Source: Streptomyces griseofuscus
Lineage (GTDB): Bacteria; Actinomycetota; Actinomycetes; Streptomycetales; Streptomycetaceae
Reading direction: 5' to 3'
DNA length: 64,000 nt
Assembly: GCF_014673495.1 (NCBI RefSeq)
Contig: NZ_CP051006.1
Span: 3,410,001-3,474,000 of the forward strand
Shown here in pieces: positions 53,738 through 61,999 of this stretch. Made by a program: the position numbers and the translations under genes. The first letter of the stretch is position 1. Each line of letters starts with the position of its first letter. Under the pieces are notes generated by a model. The model was not told the DNA's origin, did no database searches, and was given only the letters and a program-made list of their open reading frames with translations.

Positions 53738-53864
53738 CGCTGGTGCCACCTTCTGGTGCGCAGGGTAATGATGTCGCGACACAGGGTAGTTGAGAGGTGA
53801 CCCGCGCTTCAAAAGCGAACCGCGGGGTCGGCAGGCGCCGCGCCATGCGTCAAACTGGTGTTCC

Positions 53865-54518
53865 GTGAGCATTCATCCCCCGTCCCCCGCCCGTGTCGTG
53901 CTGCTGTGCGGCCCCTCGGGTTCGGGCAAGTCCCTGGTCGCCGCCCGTTCCGGGCTGCCCGTCCTGCGCCTGGACGACTTCTACAAAGAGGCCGACGACC
54001 CGACTCTGCCCCTGGTGGAGGGGAGTTCGGACATCGACTGGGACCACCCGGACTCTTGGGACGCACAGGTCGCCCTCGACGCCATCAGCCGCCTGTGCGC
54101 CACGGGTTCGACGCCGGTGCCGGTGTACGACATCCCGCTCAGCGCCCGTACCGGCGAGGAGACGCTGCGGCTGGACCGTACGCCCCTGTTCATCGCGGAG
54201 GGCATCTTCGCCGCGGAGATCGTCGAACGCTGCCGGGAACTCGGCGTCCTCGCCGACGCGCTCTGCCTGAACCGCGGCGCGGTCACCACCTTCCGGCGGC
54301 GGTTCGTGCGCGATCTGAAGGAGGGCCGTAAGTCGGTGCCGTTCCTGTTGCGCCGCGGCTGGCGGCTGATGCGCGCGGAGCGCACGATCGTCGCCCGCCA
54401 GGTCACGCTGGGCGCACATCCCTGCGACCGGGACGAGGCCCTGCGCCGGCTCGCGGTCGCCGAGTGGGCCGGCAAGTACACCACCGCCGGACGGCGGCAC
54501 CGGGAAGCGGAGCGGTAG
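53865..54518 (+). CDS. Uridine kinase-like P-loop protein
   Basis: A 217-residue P-loop kinase of the uridine kinase/phosphoribulokinase superfamily: Walker A LCGPSGSGKSLVAARSGLPV, the RLDDFYKEADDPTLPL segment that follows it in uridine kinases, and DIDWDHPDSWDAQVALDAIS. It would phosphorylate uridine and cytidine, or a related substrate. GTG at 53865 was taken as the start. It is the last gene of the nucleoside-related stretch and is not obviously cotranscribed with the ALDH genes. Confidence 0.85.
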   Translation: MSIHPPSPARVVLLCGPSGSGKSLVAARSGLPVLRLDDFYKEADDPTLPLVEGSSDIDWDHPDSWDAQVALDAISRLCATGSTPVPVYDIPLSARTGEETLRLDRTPLFIAEGIFAAEIVERCRELGVLADALCLNRGAVTTFRRRFVRDLKEGRKSVPFLLRRGWRLMRAERTIVARQVTLGAHPCDRDEALRRLAVAEWAGKYTTAGRRHREAER

Positions 54519-54539
54519 AGGACGCGGCAGAGAGCACAG

Positions 54540-54599
54540 GGGGAACCGAAGAGGGGCCGCCCGGACCCCCCGGTCCGACCAGCCCCTCTTCGGTTCCCC
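54540..54599 (+). terminator. Large compound terminator after the uridine kinase gene
   Basis: An outer 18-bp perfect stem, GGGGAACCGAAGAGGGGC with GCCCCTCTTCGGTTCCCC, encloses a second hairpin CGGACC-CCCC-GGTCCG. Confidence 0.9.
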
Positions 54600-54798
54600 T
54601 CCCCCGTGATTCCCCCGTATCCCCCGTTCCCCCGTCGCTCCTCCCCATGAGCCGACGGCCGAGAGGCCCACGGGCCACCACCCCCACAGCGGCTGTCCCG
54701 TGTTCCCCGTCGTCCCTCGCACTCCCCCGTCGTTCCCCCGTACGCTCCGAACCGCCCCCCAGCGGCCCGGCCCCCGTCCCCCGTGCTTCCCCCGTACC
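54600..54798. repeat. C-rich stretch with recurring CCCCCGT motif
   Basis: The heptamer CCCCCGT recurs more than ten times in about 200 bases between the terminator and the sigQ stop, and again inside the early part of sigQ (about 55335-55380). On the sigQ coding strand this reads ACGGGGG, so the sigQ transcript end is very G-rich. No gene seen. Confidence 0.7.
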
Positions 54799-55587
54799 TC
54801 AGGCGACCAGTTCGCCGAAGGCGCTCTCCTCGTCACGGCCGAAGCTGAGGACCTCGTCCTCGCGCAGCCGGCGCAGCGAGCGCCAGATGCTGGACTTCAC
54901 CGTGCCGACACTGATGTTGAGTATGTCCGCGATCTCCGGGTCCGTACGGCCCTCGTAGTAGCGCAGGACCAGCATGGTGCGCTGGAGCTCGGGCAGCCGG
55001 GCCAGCGCCTGCCACAGGACCGCGCGCAGCTCGGTGCCGCGCATCGCGTCCGTCTCGCCGGGCGTCTCGGGCAGTTCCTCGGTCGGGTACTCGTTGAGCT
55101 TGCGGCGCCGCCAGGCGCTGATGTGCAGGTTCGTCATCGTGCGCCGCAGGTAGCCGCCGACGGCCGCCTTGTCGCTGATCCGGTCCCACGCCCGGTAGGT
55201 CGAGAACAGCGCGCTCTGGAGCAGGTCCTCGGCCTCGAAACGGTCGCCGGTCAGGTGGTAGGCGGTCGCGTACAGGGAGGCGCGGCGCTCCTGGACGTAG
55301 GCGGTGAACTCCGCCTCCGTCAGCGAGCGGCGCTCCCCCGTGTCCTCCTTGTACGCGCTTCCCCCGTGCGTGTCCCCCGTACGCGCGTCGATCACCGACA
55401 TGTAGGGCTGCTGCCCGTACACACCGTGCTGACGCCCGGCACCGCGAGCGCACCCCCGCACTCCCCCACGCTCGAACGCACTCGCGCGGGAGGTACCCCC
55501 CTCAGCACCGGACTTCTCCGAACCCCGGTGCACGTCGTGCAGACGCGTGACCACTGCGCTGGTGCTGATGCTGTGCAGCGTGTTCAT
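54799..55587 (-). CDS. sigQ: ECF-type sigma factor SigQ
   Basis: A 262-residue ECF sigma factor of the SigE subfamily. Region 2 reads LYATAYHLTGDRFEAEDLLQ and TYRAWDRISDKAAVGGYLRR, region 4 LPELQRTMLVLRYYEGRTDP and EIADILNISVGTVKSSIWRS. The first 95 residues are low complexity. In S. coelicolor sigQ lies next to afsQ1-afsQ2, is activated by AfsQ1 and antagonises its effect on antibiotic production; the same divergent arrangement is seen here. ATG at 55587 follows GGGGAG. Confidence 0.93.
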   Translation of the reverse strand: MNTLHSISTSAVVTRLHDVHRGSEKSGAEGGTSRASAFERGGVRGCARGAGRQHGVYGQQPYMSVIDARTGDTHGGSAYKEDTGERRSLTEAEFTAYVQERRASLYATAYHLTGDRFEAEDLLQSALFSTYRAWDRISDKAAVGGYLRRTMTNLHISAWRRRKLNEYPTEELPETPGETDAMRGTELRAVLWQALARLPELQRTMLVLRYYEGRTDPEIADILNISVGTVKSSIWRSLRRLREDEVLSFGRDEESAFGELVA

Positions 55588-55769
55588 CTCGCGCTCCCCG
55601 TCGTGGACTTCCGGTGCTTCTGTCCTGCTCCGGGCCTGCGCCCGGCCGTACCCCGGGCCTCGCCCGGTCGTGCTCCGGGCTGTTCCGGCCATTTCGGCCG
55701 GATCCGGCTGCTCGCCGTGCCCGTGACGAAAAGCCTGCCGGGGTGACTTCATCGGTGTGTCCCCCGACT

Positions 55770-55785
55770 GTCACAGACCTGTCAC
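55770..55785. promoter_or_regulatory. AfsQ1 binding box between sigQ and afsQ1
   Basis: GTCAC-AGACCT-GTCAC matches exactly the AfsQ1 consensus GTnAC-n6-GTnAC known from S. coelicolor. A weaker second copy, GTCAC-AGGAAG-TGCAC, is at 55807-55822. The site fits control of sigQ (and possibly afsQ1 itself) by phosphorylated AfsQ1. Confidence 0.85.
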
Positions 55786-55917
55786 AGGGCCCGGGCCATC
55801 GGCGCCGTCACAGGAAGTGCACAGCCGGTGGCGCTAGCCCTGAGCGGGTCGTGGGGATCCTGCGGGGCTGTGGCCGACAGGTCGTACGACACCCCGTCCA
55901 TGGGCCAGAATGAGCGG

Positions 55918-56595
55918 GTGCCTTCCCTGTTGCTGATCGAGGACGACGACGCCATCCGTACGGCCCTGGAGCTCTCACTGACGCGCCAGGGACACCGTGT
56001 GGCCACCGCTGCCAGCGGCGAGGACGGTCTGAAGCTGCTGCGCGAGCAGCGGCCGGACCTGATCGTGCTGGATGTGATGCTGCCCGGTATCGACGGGTTC
56101 GAGGTGTGCCGGCGCATCCGGCGCACGGACCAGTTGCCGATCATCCTGCTGACCGCGCGCAGCGACGACATCGACGTGGTCGTCGGACTGGAGTCCGGCG
56201 CCGACGACTATGTGGTCAAACCGGTCCAGGGCCGGGTGCTGGACGCCCGGATCCGGGCCGTGCTGCGCCGCGGCGAGCGCGAGTCCAGCGACTCGGCGAG
56301 CTTCGGCAGCCTGGTCATCGACCGCTCGGCGATGACCGTGACGAAGAACGGCGAGGACCTCCAGCTCACCCCGACCGAGCTGCGGCTGCTCCTGGAGCTG
56401 AGCCGCCGTCCGGGCCAGGCGCTGTCCCGCCAGCAGCTGCTGCGGCTGGTGTGGGAGCACGACTACCTGGGCGACTCCCGCCTGGTGGACGCGTGTGTGC
56501 AGCGGCTGCGCGCCAAGGTGGAGGACGTGCCCTCGTCCCCGACCCTGATCCGTACGGTCCGTGGTGTCGGCTACCGCCTGGACACTCCTCAGTGA
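55918..56595 (+). CDS. afsQ1: Response regulator AfsQ1
   Basis: A 225-residue OmpR/PhoB-type response regulator, the same length as S. coelicolor AfsQ1 and nearly identical to it as I remember it. The phosphoacceptor is Asp52 in LIVLDVMLPGIDGFEV, the switch residues are in ILLTARSDD and YVVKPVQGR, and the C-terminal winged helix reads LQLTPTELRLLLELSRRPGQ through SRLVDACVQRLRAKVEDVPS. It activates antibiotic pathway regulators and sigQ in glutamate-grown cells. GTG at 55918 lies six bases after CAGAAT, compatible with a leaderless mRNA. Confidence 0.96.
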   Translation: MPSLLLIEDDDAIRTALELSLTRQGHRVATAASGEDGLKLLREQRPDLIVLDVMLPGIDGFEVCRRIRRTDQLPIILLTARSDDIDVVVGLESGADDYVVKPVQGRVLDARIRAVLRRGERESSDSASFGSLVIDRSAMTVTKNGEDLQLTPTELRLLLELSRRPGQALSRQQLLRLVWEHDYLGDSRLVDACVQRLRAKVEDVPSSPTLIRTVRGVGYRLDTPQ

Positions 56596-58181
56596 GCGAT
56601 ACGCGAGGGGGGCCGCGCGGCTGGTCCGCGGGGCGCAAGGGAGGTCTGTCCCGGCTCAGGTTCACCAGTCTGCGGCTGCGGCTGGTCGTCGTCTTCGGCC
56701 TGGTCGCGCTCACCGCCGCGGTGTCGGCGTCGGGCATCGCCTACTGGCTCAACCGCGAGGCGGTGCTCACCCGCGCCCAGGACGCGGTGCTGCGCGATTT
56801 CCGCCAGGAGATGCAGAACCGCGCGGGCGCGCTGCCCGTCCATCCGACCCAGGACGAACTCCAGCGCACCGCCGGGCAGATGGCGTCCAGCAGTCAGAGC
56901 TTCTCTGTGCTCCTGGTCGGCCAGGACGCGCGCGGCAAGACGGTGTACGGCAACTCCGGTGGCATCAACGGGTTTTCCCTGGAGGACGTGCCCAAGTCGC
57001 TGCGTACGGCGGTGGACCGCCAGCAGGAGATCAGCGACGCCAACAAGCAGCCGTACCACCTGTACTGGCAGCGCGTCTCGGAGCACGGCACGCCGTACCT
57101 GGTCGCCGGCACCCGGGTGATCGGCGGCGGCCCGACCGGCTACATGGCGAAGTCCCTGGAGCCGGAGGCGAAGGATCTCGACTCGCTGGCCTGGTCGTTG
57201 GGCATCGCGACCGGTCTCGCGCTGATCGGCGCCGCGCTGCTCGCGCAGGCCGCCGCCACGACCGTACTGAAGCCGGTGCACCGCCTCGGGGTCGCCGCCC
57301 GCCGCCTCGGCGAGGGCAAGCTGGACACCCGGCTGCGTGTGTCCGGCACGGACGAACTCGCCGATCTCTCCCGTACCTTCAACAACGCGGCGGAGGCTCT
57401 GGAGAAGCGGGTCGCGGACATGGCCGCACGGGACGACGCCTCCCGGCGCTTCGTCGCCGACATGAGCCATGAGCTGCGTACGCCGCTCACCGCCATCACC
57501 GCCGTCACGGAGGTGCTGGAGGAGGAGCTGGACGCGGACGCGGGCAGCATGGACCCGATGATCGAGCCGGCCGTCCGCCTGGTCGTCAGCGAGACGCGCC
57601 GCCTGAACACCCTGGTCGAGAACCTCATGGAGGTCACCCGCTTCGACGCGGGCACGGCCCGGCTGGTCCTGGACGACGTGGACGTCGCCGACCAGATCAC
57701 CGCCTGCATCGACGCCCGCGCCTGGCTGGACGCGGTGGAACTGGACGCCGAGCGCGGCATTCACGCCCGCCTCGACCCGCGCCGCCTCGATGTGATCCTC
57801 GCCAACCTGATCGGCAACGCCCTCAAGCACGGCGGCTCACCGGTCCGGGTCTCGGTGCGCGAGGCGTCCGACTCGGTGGTCATCCGGGTCCGCGACCACG
57901 GCCCCGGCATCCCGGAGGACGTCCTCCCGCATGTCTTCGACCGCTTCTACAAGGCCAGCGCCTCCCGCCCCCGTTCGGAGGGCAGCGGCCTCGGCCTCTC
58001 CATCGCGATGGAGAACGCGCACATCCACGGCGGCGAGATCACGGCCGCCAACTCCCCCGAGGGCGGCGCCGTGTTCACCCTCCGATTGCCCCGGGACGCC
58101 TCGGAGCTGACGGAGGAACCGGACGGGAGCACCGAGAAGAAGAACGGCGAAGGCGGCGCGACGCAAGGGAAGGAGGGGTGA
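56592..58181 (+). CDS. afsQ2: Sensor histidine kinase AfsQ2
   Basis: A 529-residue membrane sensor kinase. Two membrane helices (LVVVFGLVALTAAVSASGIA and GIATGLALIGAALLAQAAA) bracket an extracellular sensor of about 150 residues. HAMP follows (VAARRLGEGKLDTRLRVSGT), then the dimerisation domain with phosphorylated His293 in MSHELRTPLTAI, and the ATPase domain with NLIGNALKHGG, DHGPGIPED and GSGLGLSIAM. GTG at 56592 overlaps the afsQ1 stop (GTGA). Confidence 0.95.
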   Translation: MSDTRGGPRGWSAGRKGGLSRLRFTSLRLRLVVVFGLVALTAAVSASGIAYWLNREAVLTRAQDAVLRDFRQEMQNRAGALPVHPTQDELQRTAGQMASSSQSFSVLLVGQDARGKTVYGNSGGINGFSLEDVPKSLRTAVDRQQEISDANKQPYHLYWQRVSEHGTPYLVAGTRVIGGGPTGYMAKSLEPEAKDLDSLAWSLGIATGLALIGAALLAQAAATTVLKPVHRLGVAARRLGEGKLDTRLRVSGTDELADLSRTFNNAAEALEKRVADMAARDDASRRFVADMSHELRTPLTAITAVTEVLEEELDADAGSMDPMIEPAVRLVVSETRRLNTLVENLMEVTRFDAGTARLVLDDVDVADQITACIDARAWLDAVELDAERGIHARLDPRRLDVILANLIGNALKHGGSPVRVSVREASDSVVIRVRDHGPGIPEDVLPHVFDRFYKASASRPRSEGSGLGLSIAMENAHIHGGEITAANSPEGGAVFTLRLPRDASELTEEPDGSTEKKNGEGGATQGKEG

Positions 58182-58825
58182 TGACGACGACGATGACAAT
58201 GACGACGCTACGACGACGATCACGACACGGGCGCCGATGGCTCGCCCTGCCCCTCCTGGGCGCCCTGCTCACCGGCTGCGGCATCCGCGCCACCCAGGTG
58301 CCGACCGACTTCGGCCCGGCACCCTCGCGGGTCCCCTGCTCCCTGACGGGCTCCGGCCAGACGACCCAACAGGGCGTACCCGTGCAGGTCTTCCTGCTGT
58401 GCGGGTCGTCCCTGGTGACGGTGGACCGTACGGTACGCGTCCCGGAGGGCACCCCCGACGGCCGCCGCCGGGTGATGGTGGCCCAGGGTCTGCTGGACCA
58501 ACTGGCCACGGCGCCCTCCTCGGCGGAACGTTCCGCGGGCTATGCCACGTACGTCCCGGGCGGCCTGACCGTCTCCGGACCCGCCCCGCACGACCCCGAG
58601 GACACCCTCCGCCTGAGCACCACCCCCGCCCGCCTCCCCACCGCCGCACTGGCCCAACTGGTCTGCACCCTCTCGGACTCCGCCGCGACAGAGGGCGACG
58701 GCTCCGTCACCCTGGGCGGCCCCTCCCCCACCCCACCACGCCGCTACGCCTGCACGGACGACGTCCGCAACCACCCGGGCACAGCAGCCCCACCGACGAG
58801 CGAGGTAGCAGAGCGCACGGGCTGA
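58181..58825 (+). CDS. afsQ3: AfsQ3-like lipoprotein
   Basis: A 214-residue lipoprotein with lipobox LLTGC (acylated Cys33). The mature part resembles GerMN-containing lipoproteins: VPVQVFLLCGSSLVTVDRTV, then RVMVAQGLLDQLATAPSSAE. The gene overlaps the stop of afsQ2 (TGATG) with AAGGAGG upstream, so it belongs to the afsQ operon. In S. coelicolor the corresponding gene is SCO4905 (afsQ3). A role in signal sensing next to AfsQ2 is suspected. Confidence 0.88.
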   Translation: MTTTMTMTTLRRRSRHGRRWLALPLLGALLTGCGIRATQVPTDFGPAPSRVPCSLTGSGQTTQQGVPVQVFLLCGSSLVTVDRTVRVPEGTPDGRRRVMVAQGLLDQLATAPSSAERSAGYATYVPGGLTVSGPAPHDPEDTLRLSTTPARLPTAALAQLVCTLSDSAATEGDGSVTLGGPSPTPPRRYACTDDVRNHPGTAAPPTSEVAERTG

Positions 58826-59291
58826 CTTCACGCTTCGTACCCAGAGGTCGGCATTCCACCGCGCCCGCGCCATGAGCTGATCAATGACCGGCCCGGCGCT
58901 ATACGGATCACTTCGCGGAGGCCGTGGAGCGAGGCGGCTTGACGCTGAGTGGCTCGGCGCTGAATGGCTCGGCGCCGGGTGGTCGGCGGGGCGTATCCGC
59001 GAGTTCGCGTGCCCTCGCCGTTTCCGGGTCTGGTTCGGACGTACGAGTACGCATGCCCGTGCAGTCCCGTGCGCTGGCGCTCGCAGCTGATCCGCTCGTC
59101 ACAGCGCGTGTCCCCATGAGCCCGCCCCCCCCCGGCGCACGTCCGCCGACCCGACGCGCACGGTACCGAGCGGGTCACCCCCGTGGTGATGCGCGCGCCT
59201 TCCGGCCGTCGAGGTGGTCGACAAGACGTTCGAGGGTCGGGTCACATCCGGATGCGGAACCGATCGTACGAACCCACGCGTCTTGGGGGAC
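58826..59291. other. Intergenic stretch after the afsQ operon
   Basis: 466 bases without a convincing gene. The tandem near-repeat TGGCTCGGCGCTGAA / TGGCTCGGCGCCGGG lies near 58950-58981. The open frame here in Arg/Ser/Pro-rich composition has no family look and no ribosome site. The promoter of the VanZ gene must be in this stretch. Confidence 0.6.
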
Positions 59292-59855
59292 GTGCAGGGT
59301 CAAGGGGACTTCGGCGGCATCGCCGCCATCCGCGTCCGGACGGCAGGGGGCATCCTCCTCCTCGCCCACATCGCCTTCGTCGCCTGGCTGATGCTGCGGC
59401 CACTGGACGTGCCCTGGGTGATGCCGCCCAACCTGCACCCGCTGGCCGGTATCCGCGCCGACCTGGCGCTGGGGTGGCCGGCCGCGGTGAAGCCGCTCGG
59501 TGAGGGGCTCGGGCTGCTCGCGCCGCTCGGGGTGCTGCTGCCGATGGCGCACGGGCGGCTCACGGTGTCCCCGCTCGCCTCGCTGCTGCGCACCGCCGCC
59601 GCGGCCTGTCTGATCTCGCTCGGCATCGCCCTGTTGCAGACCGGGGTCCCGGGCCGGGTCGTGGACGTCGACTCGCTGCTGCTGAACACGGCCGGGGCGA
59701 TAGTGGCCCATCTGCTCGTCGTCCCCGCTGCTCGCGCGCGTCTGCGCAGGTGGGAGCCGCTGCACGAGGGCCTGGAGGAGGAGCCGGTCACCTTTCAGGA
59801 GGGGCTTTCTCAGGGGCGGACCCCGACGATTCCCAGGGTCGGAATCGCTCCCTAG
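59292..59855 (+). CDS. VanZ-like family membrane protein
   Basis: A 187-residue protein with the VanZ-like domain: four helices (GGILLLAHIAFVAWLMLRPL; GLGLLAPLGVLLPMAHG; LLRTAAAACLISLGIALLQT; LLLNTAGAIVAHLLVVP). The core motifs NLHPLAG, GLLAPLGVLLPM and VVDVDSLLLNTAGAIVAHLL fit the family, where VanZ confers low-level teicoplanin resistance, though most relatives have unknown function. GTG at 59292 follows TTGGGGGA. Confidence 0.85.
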   Translation: MQGQGDFGGIAAIRVRTAGGILLLAHIAFVAWLMLRPLDVPWVMPPNLHPLAGIRADLALGWPAAVKPLGEGLGLLAPLGVLLPMAHGRLTVSPLASLLRTAAAACLISLGIALLQTGVPGRVVDVDSLLLNTAGAIVAHLLVVPAARARLRRWEPLHEGLEEEPVTFQEGLSQGRTPTIPRVGIAP

Positions 59856-59931
59856 AGTGACGCTTCATCCCCTTCGTGTCCGTATCGTCGTAAACAGCTG
59901 ATCGAGCCGACCGACGACCACGGAGGATGTC

Positions 59932-60135
59932 ATGACCGCCCTTGCCCGACCCACCCACGGCCGCATGATCGGCGGAGTGTGCGCGGGCCTGGCCCGCCGC
60001 TTCGGCACCTCCGCGACCACGATGCGCGTGATCTTCGTGCTGTCCTGTCTGCTGCCGGGCCCTCAGTTCCTGCTCTACATAGCCCTGTGGATCCTGCTGC
60101 CGTCCGAGGACAAGGCCCGCGCCTCCAGCTGGTGA
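59932..60135 (+). CDS. PspC domain protein
   Basis: A 67-residue PspC-domain membrane protein: RMIGGVCAGLARRFGTSATT followed by MRVIFVLSCLLPGPQFLLYI and ALWILLPSED. This is the compact actinobacterial form of the phage-shock C domain. GAGGATGTC upstream contains the ribosome site. Function not known in Streptomyces. Confidence 0.9.
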   Translation: MTALARPTHGRMIGGVCAGLARRFGTSATTMRVIFVLSCLLPGPQFLLYIALWILLPSEDKARASSW

Positions 60136-60203
60136 CACACCGCGCCGCCGGGGCGCTCCGGTCGGATCCGGAACACACCGGCGGCGTCGGGACAGCGGTG
60201 GCG

Positions 60204-60512
60204 TCAGCCGAGCGGGATCCCGTTGACACCCATGCCGTGGGTGGGCAGGCCGGTGCTGCCGAGCGGCAGTCCGCCGAGCAGCCCGGTCGGCCCCTGCGCG
60301 AGCACCCGCTGTACGGCCGGCTTCGCGGCGGCCACACCGGAGGCCACGGCACCCTGCCCCTGGGTGAGCGCCTCGACGGTCCCCGGCAGCGCCTTGGCGA
60401 CCTGCGTGGCGTCGGGAGCGGCGGGAGCGGCGTTGGCGGCACCCGCGCCGACGGCGGCGAAGGCGGCACCGAGGGCGGCGACACCGAGGGTCTTGACGGC
60501 AGACTGCTTCAT
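60204..60512 (-). CDS. Small secreted protein
   Basis: A 102-residue product. Signal peptide: KQSAVKTLGVAALGAAFAAV, cleavage after GAANA near residue 28. The mature part has about 75 residues, alanine/valine/glycine-rich (ATQVAKALPGTVEALTQGQG, then GLLGGLPLGSTGLPTHG). No cysteines. Many such genes exist in Streptomyces, often named small secreted or ATP-binding proteins without basis. Function unknown. Confidence 0.75.
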   Translation of the reverse strand: MKQSAVKTLGVAALGAAFAAVGAGAANAAPAAPDATQVAKALPGTVEALTQGQGAVASGVAAAKPAVQRVLAQGPTGLLGGLPLGSTGLPTHGMGVNGIPLG

Positions 60513-60655
60513 GGTAAATGCGTCCTTGAATGCGGAGACGGAAAACTTCAGGAGCGGTCCATGACCGTAAACGCGCCGCACCCCGACCCGCAAACACCGA
60601 AATGCGGACACCCGGTGAAAGCGCGTCCGAATTCCGCACCGCGAGAGGCCGCCAC

Positions 60656-61843
60656 CTACCCCTCGGAACTCACAGAACCGCTGGTGGGAGACGTCTGCTG
60701 AAACAGCCATTCGGATTTCAGTTCGGCATATCCGGGCTTGATGACGTCATTGATCATGGCAAGGCGTTCATCGAAAGGAATGAAAGCTGATTTCATCCCA
60801 TTGACAGAGAACCACTGGAGGTCGTCGAGCGTATAACCGAACGCGTCGACAAGATGCTCGAACTCCTGGCTCATGCTGGTGTGCGACATAAGACGATTGT
60901 CGGTATTAACCGTGGCCCGGAACAGAAGCTTGCGCAGCAACCCGATCGGATGCTCGGCGTAGGAGGGCGCGGCCCCCGTCTGAAGGTTGGAACTGGGGCA
61001 CAGCTCCAGCGGGATCCGCTTGTCCCGGACGTACGACGCGAGCCGCCCGAGCCGCACCGACCCGTCCGGCCGGACCTCGATGTCGTCGATGATCCGCACC
61101 CCGTGCCCGAGCCGGTCGGCGCCGCACCATTGCAGCGCCTGCCAGATGGAGGGCAGTCCGAAGGCCTCTCCGGCGTGGATGGTGAAGTGGTTGTTCTCGC
61201 GCTTGAGGTACTCGAAGGCGTCCAGGTGCCGGGTGGGCGGGTGCCCGGCCTCGGCGCCGGCGATGTCGAAGCCGACGACGCCGGAGTCCCGGTAGCGGTT
61301 GGCGAGTTCGGCGATCTCCAGGGAGCGGGCCGCGTGCCGCATCGCGGTGAGCAGGGCGCCGACCCGGATCCGGTGCCCGTTCTCCCGGGCGAGCCGCTCC
61401 CCCTGCCGGAACCCCTCGTTGACCGCCTCGACGACCTCTTCCAGGGTCAGCCCCTGCTCCAGGTGCTGCTCGGGCGCGTATCGCACCTCGGCGTAGACCA
61501 CCCCGTCCTCGGCGAGGTCCTCGGCACACTCCCGGGCGACCCGGAGGAGGGCCTCCCGGGTCTGCATCACGCCGACGGTGTGCCGGAAGGTCTCCAGATA
61601 GCGCTCCAGGGACCCGGAGTCGGCGGCCTCCTGGAACCAGATCCCCAGCTTGCCGGGATCGGCCTCGGGAAGCTCCGGGTACCCGCTGTCCCGGGCGAGT
61701 TCGACGACGGTCCCGGGCCGCAGCCCGCCGTCCAGATGATCGTGCAGCAGAACCTTGGGCGCCCGGCGGATCTGGTCCGGCGTCGGTACATGCCCCGGCA
61801 CATTCGCCGGAACGGTCCCCTTCGGTGCAGTCTGGCTCGTCAT
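60656..61843 (-). CDS. add: Adenosine deaminase
   Basis: A 395-residue purine deaminase converting adenosine and deoxyadenosine to inosine and deoxyinosine. Metal ligands: [16 protein letters not shown]; catalytic acid: [15 protein letters not shown]; further ligand: [13 protein letters not shown] region and [16 protein letters not shown]. The ATG at 61843 lies six bases after TACAGT (61850-61855 on the plus strand), so the mRNA is probably leaderless. The CTACGCGCGTAG operator lies five bases further upstream, shared with pnp and deoC. Inosine produced is the substrate of the PNP in this window. Confidence 0.94.
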   Translation of the reverse strand: MTSQTAPKGTVPANVPGHVPTPDQIRRAPKVLLHDHLDGGLRPGTVVELARDSGYPELPEADPGKLGIWFQEAADSGSLERYLETFRHTVGVMQTREALLRVARECAEDLAEDGVVYAEVRYAPEQHLEQGLTLEEVVEAVNEGFRQGERLARENGHRIRVGALLTAMRHAARSLEIAELANRYRDSGVVGFDIAGAEAGHPPTRHLDAFEYLKRENNHFTIHAGEAFGLPSIWQALQWCGADRLGHGVRIIDDIEVRPDGSVRLGRLASYVRDKRIPLELCPSSNLQTGAAPSYAEHPIGLLRKLLFRATVNTDNRLMSHTSMSQEFEHLVDAFGYTLDDLQWFSVNGMKSAFIPFDERLAMINDVIKPGYAELKSEWLFQQTSPTSGSVSSEG

Positions 61844-61849
61844 TTCCGC

Positions 61850-61871
61850 ACTGTACTGCCTACGCGCGTAG
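61850..61871 (-). promoter_or_regulatory. add promoter with CTACGCGCGTAG operator
   Basis: CTACGCGCGTAG at 61860-61871 followed (on the minus strand) by GCAG and the -10 TACAGT, six bases from the ATG. The arrangement repeats that of deoC and pnp. Confidence 0.75.
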
Positions 61872-61999
61872 AAAGCTCCGGCCGCGCAGCCGGACACGGC
61901 CGGACGTTTTCCGCCTGCTTTCCGCCCTCTTTACGTCGAGACCCAACGGTGACCGCGCGGACGGGTTTCGTACACCGTGGCTTCTGACACTGTTCTGTC

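Noticed and set aside
58924..59391. 155-residue open frame after afsQ3
   Set aside because: Ser/Arg/Pro-rich shadow composition, no ribosome site; it overlaps the start of the VanZ gene in another frame.
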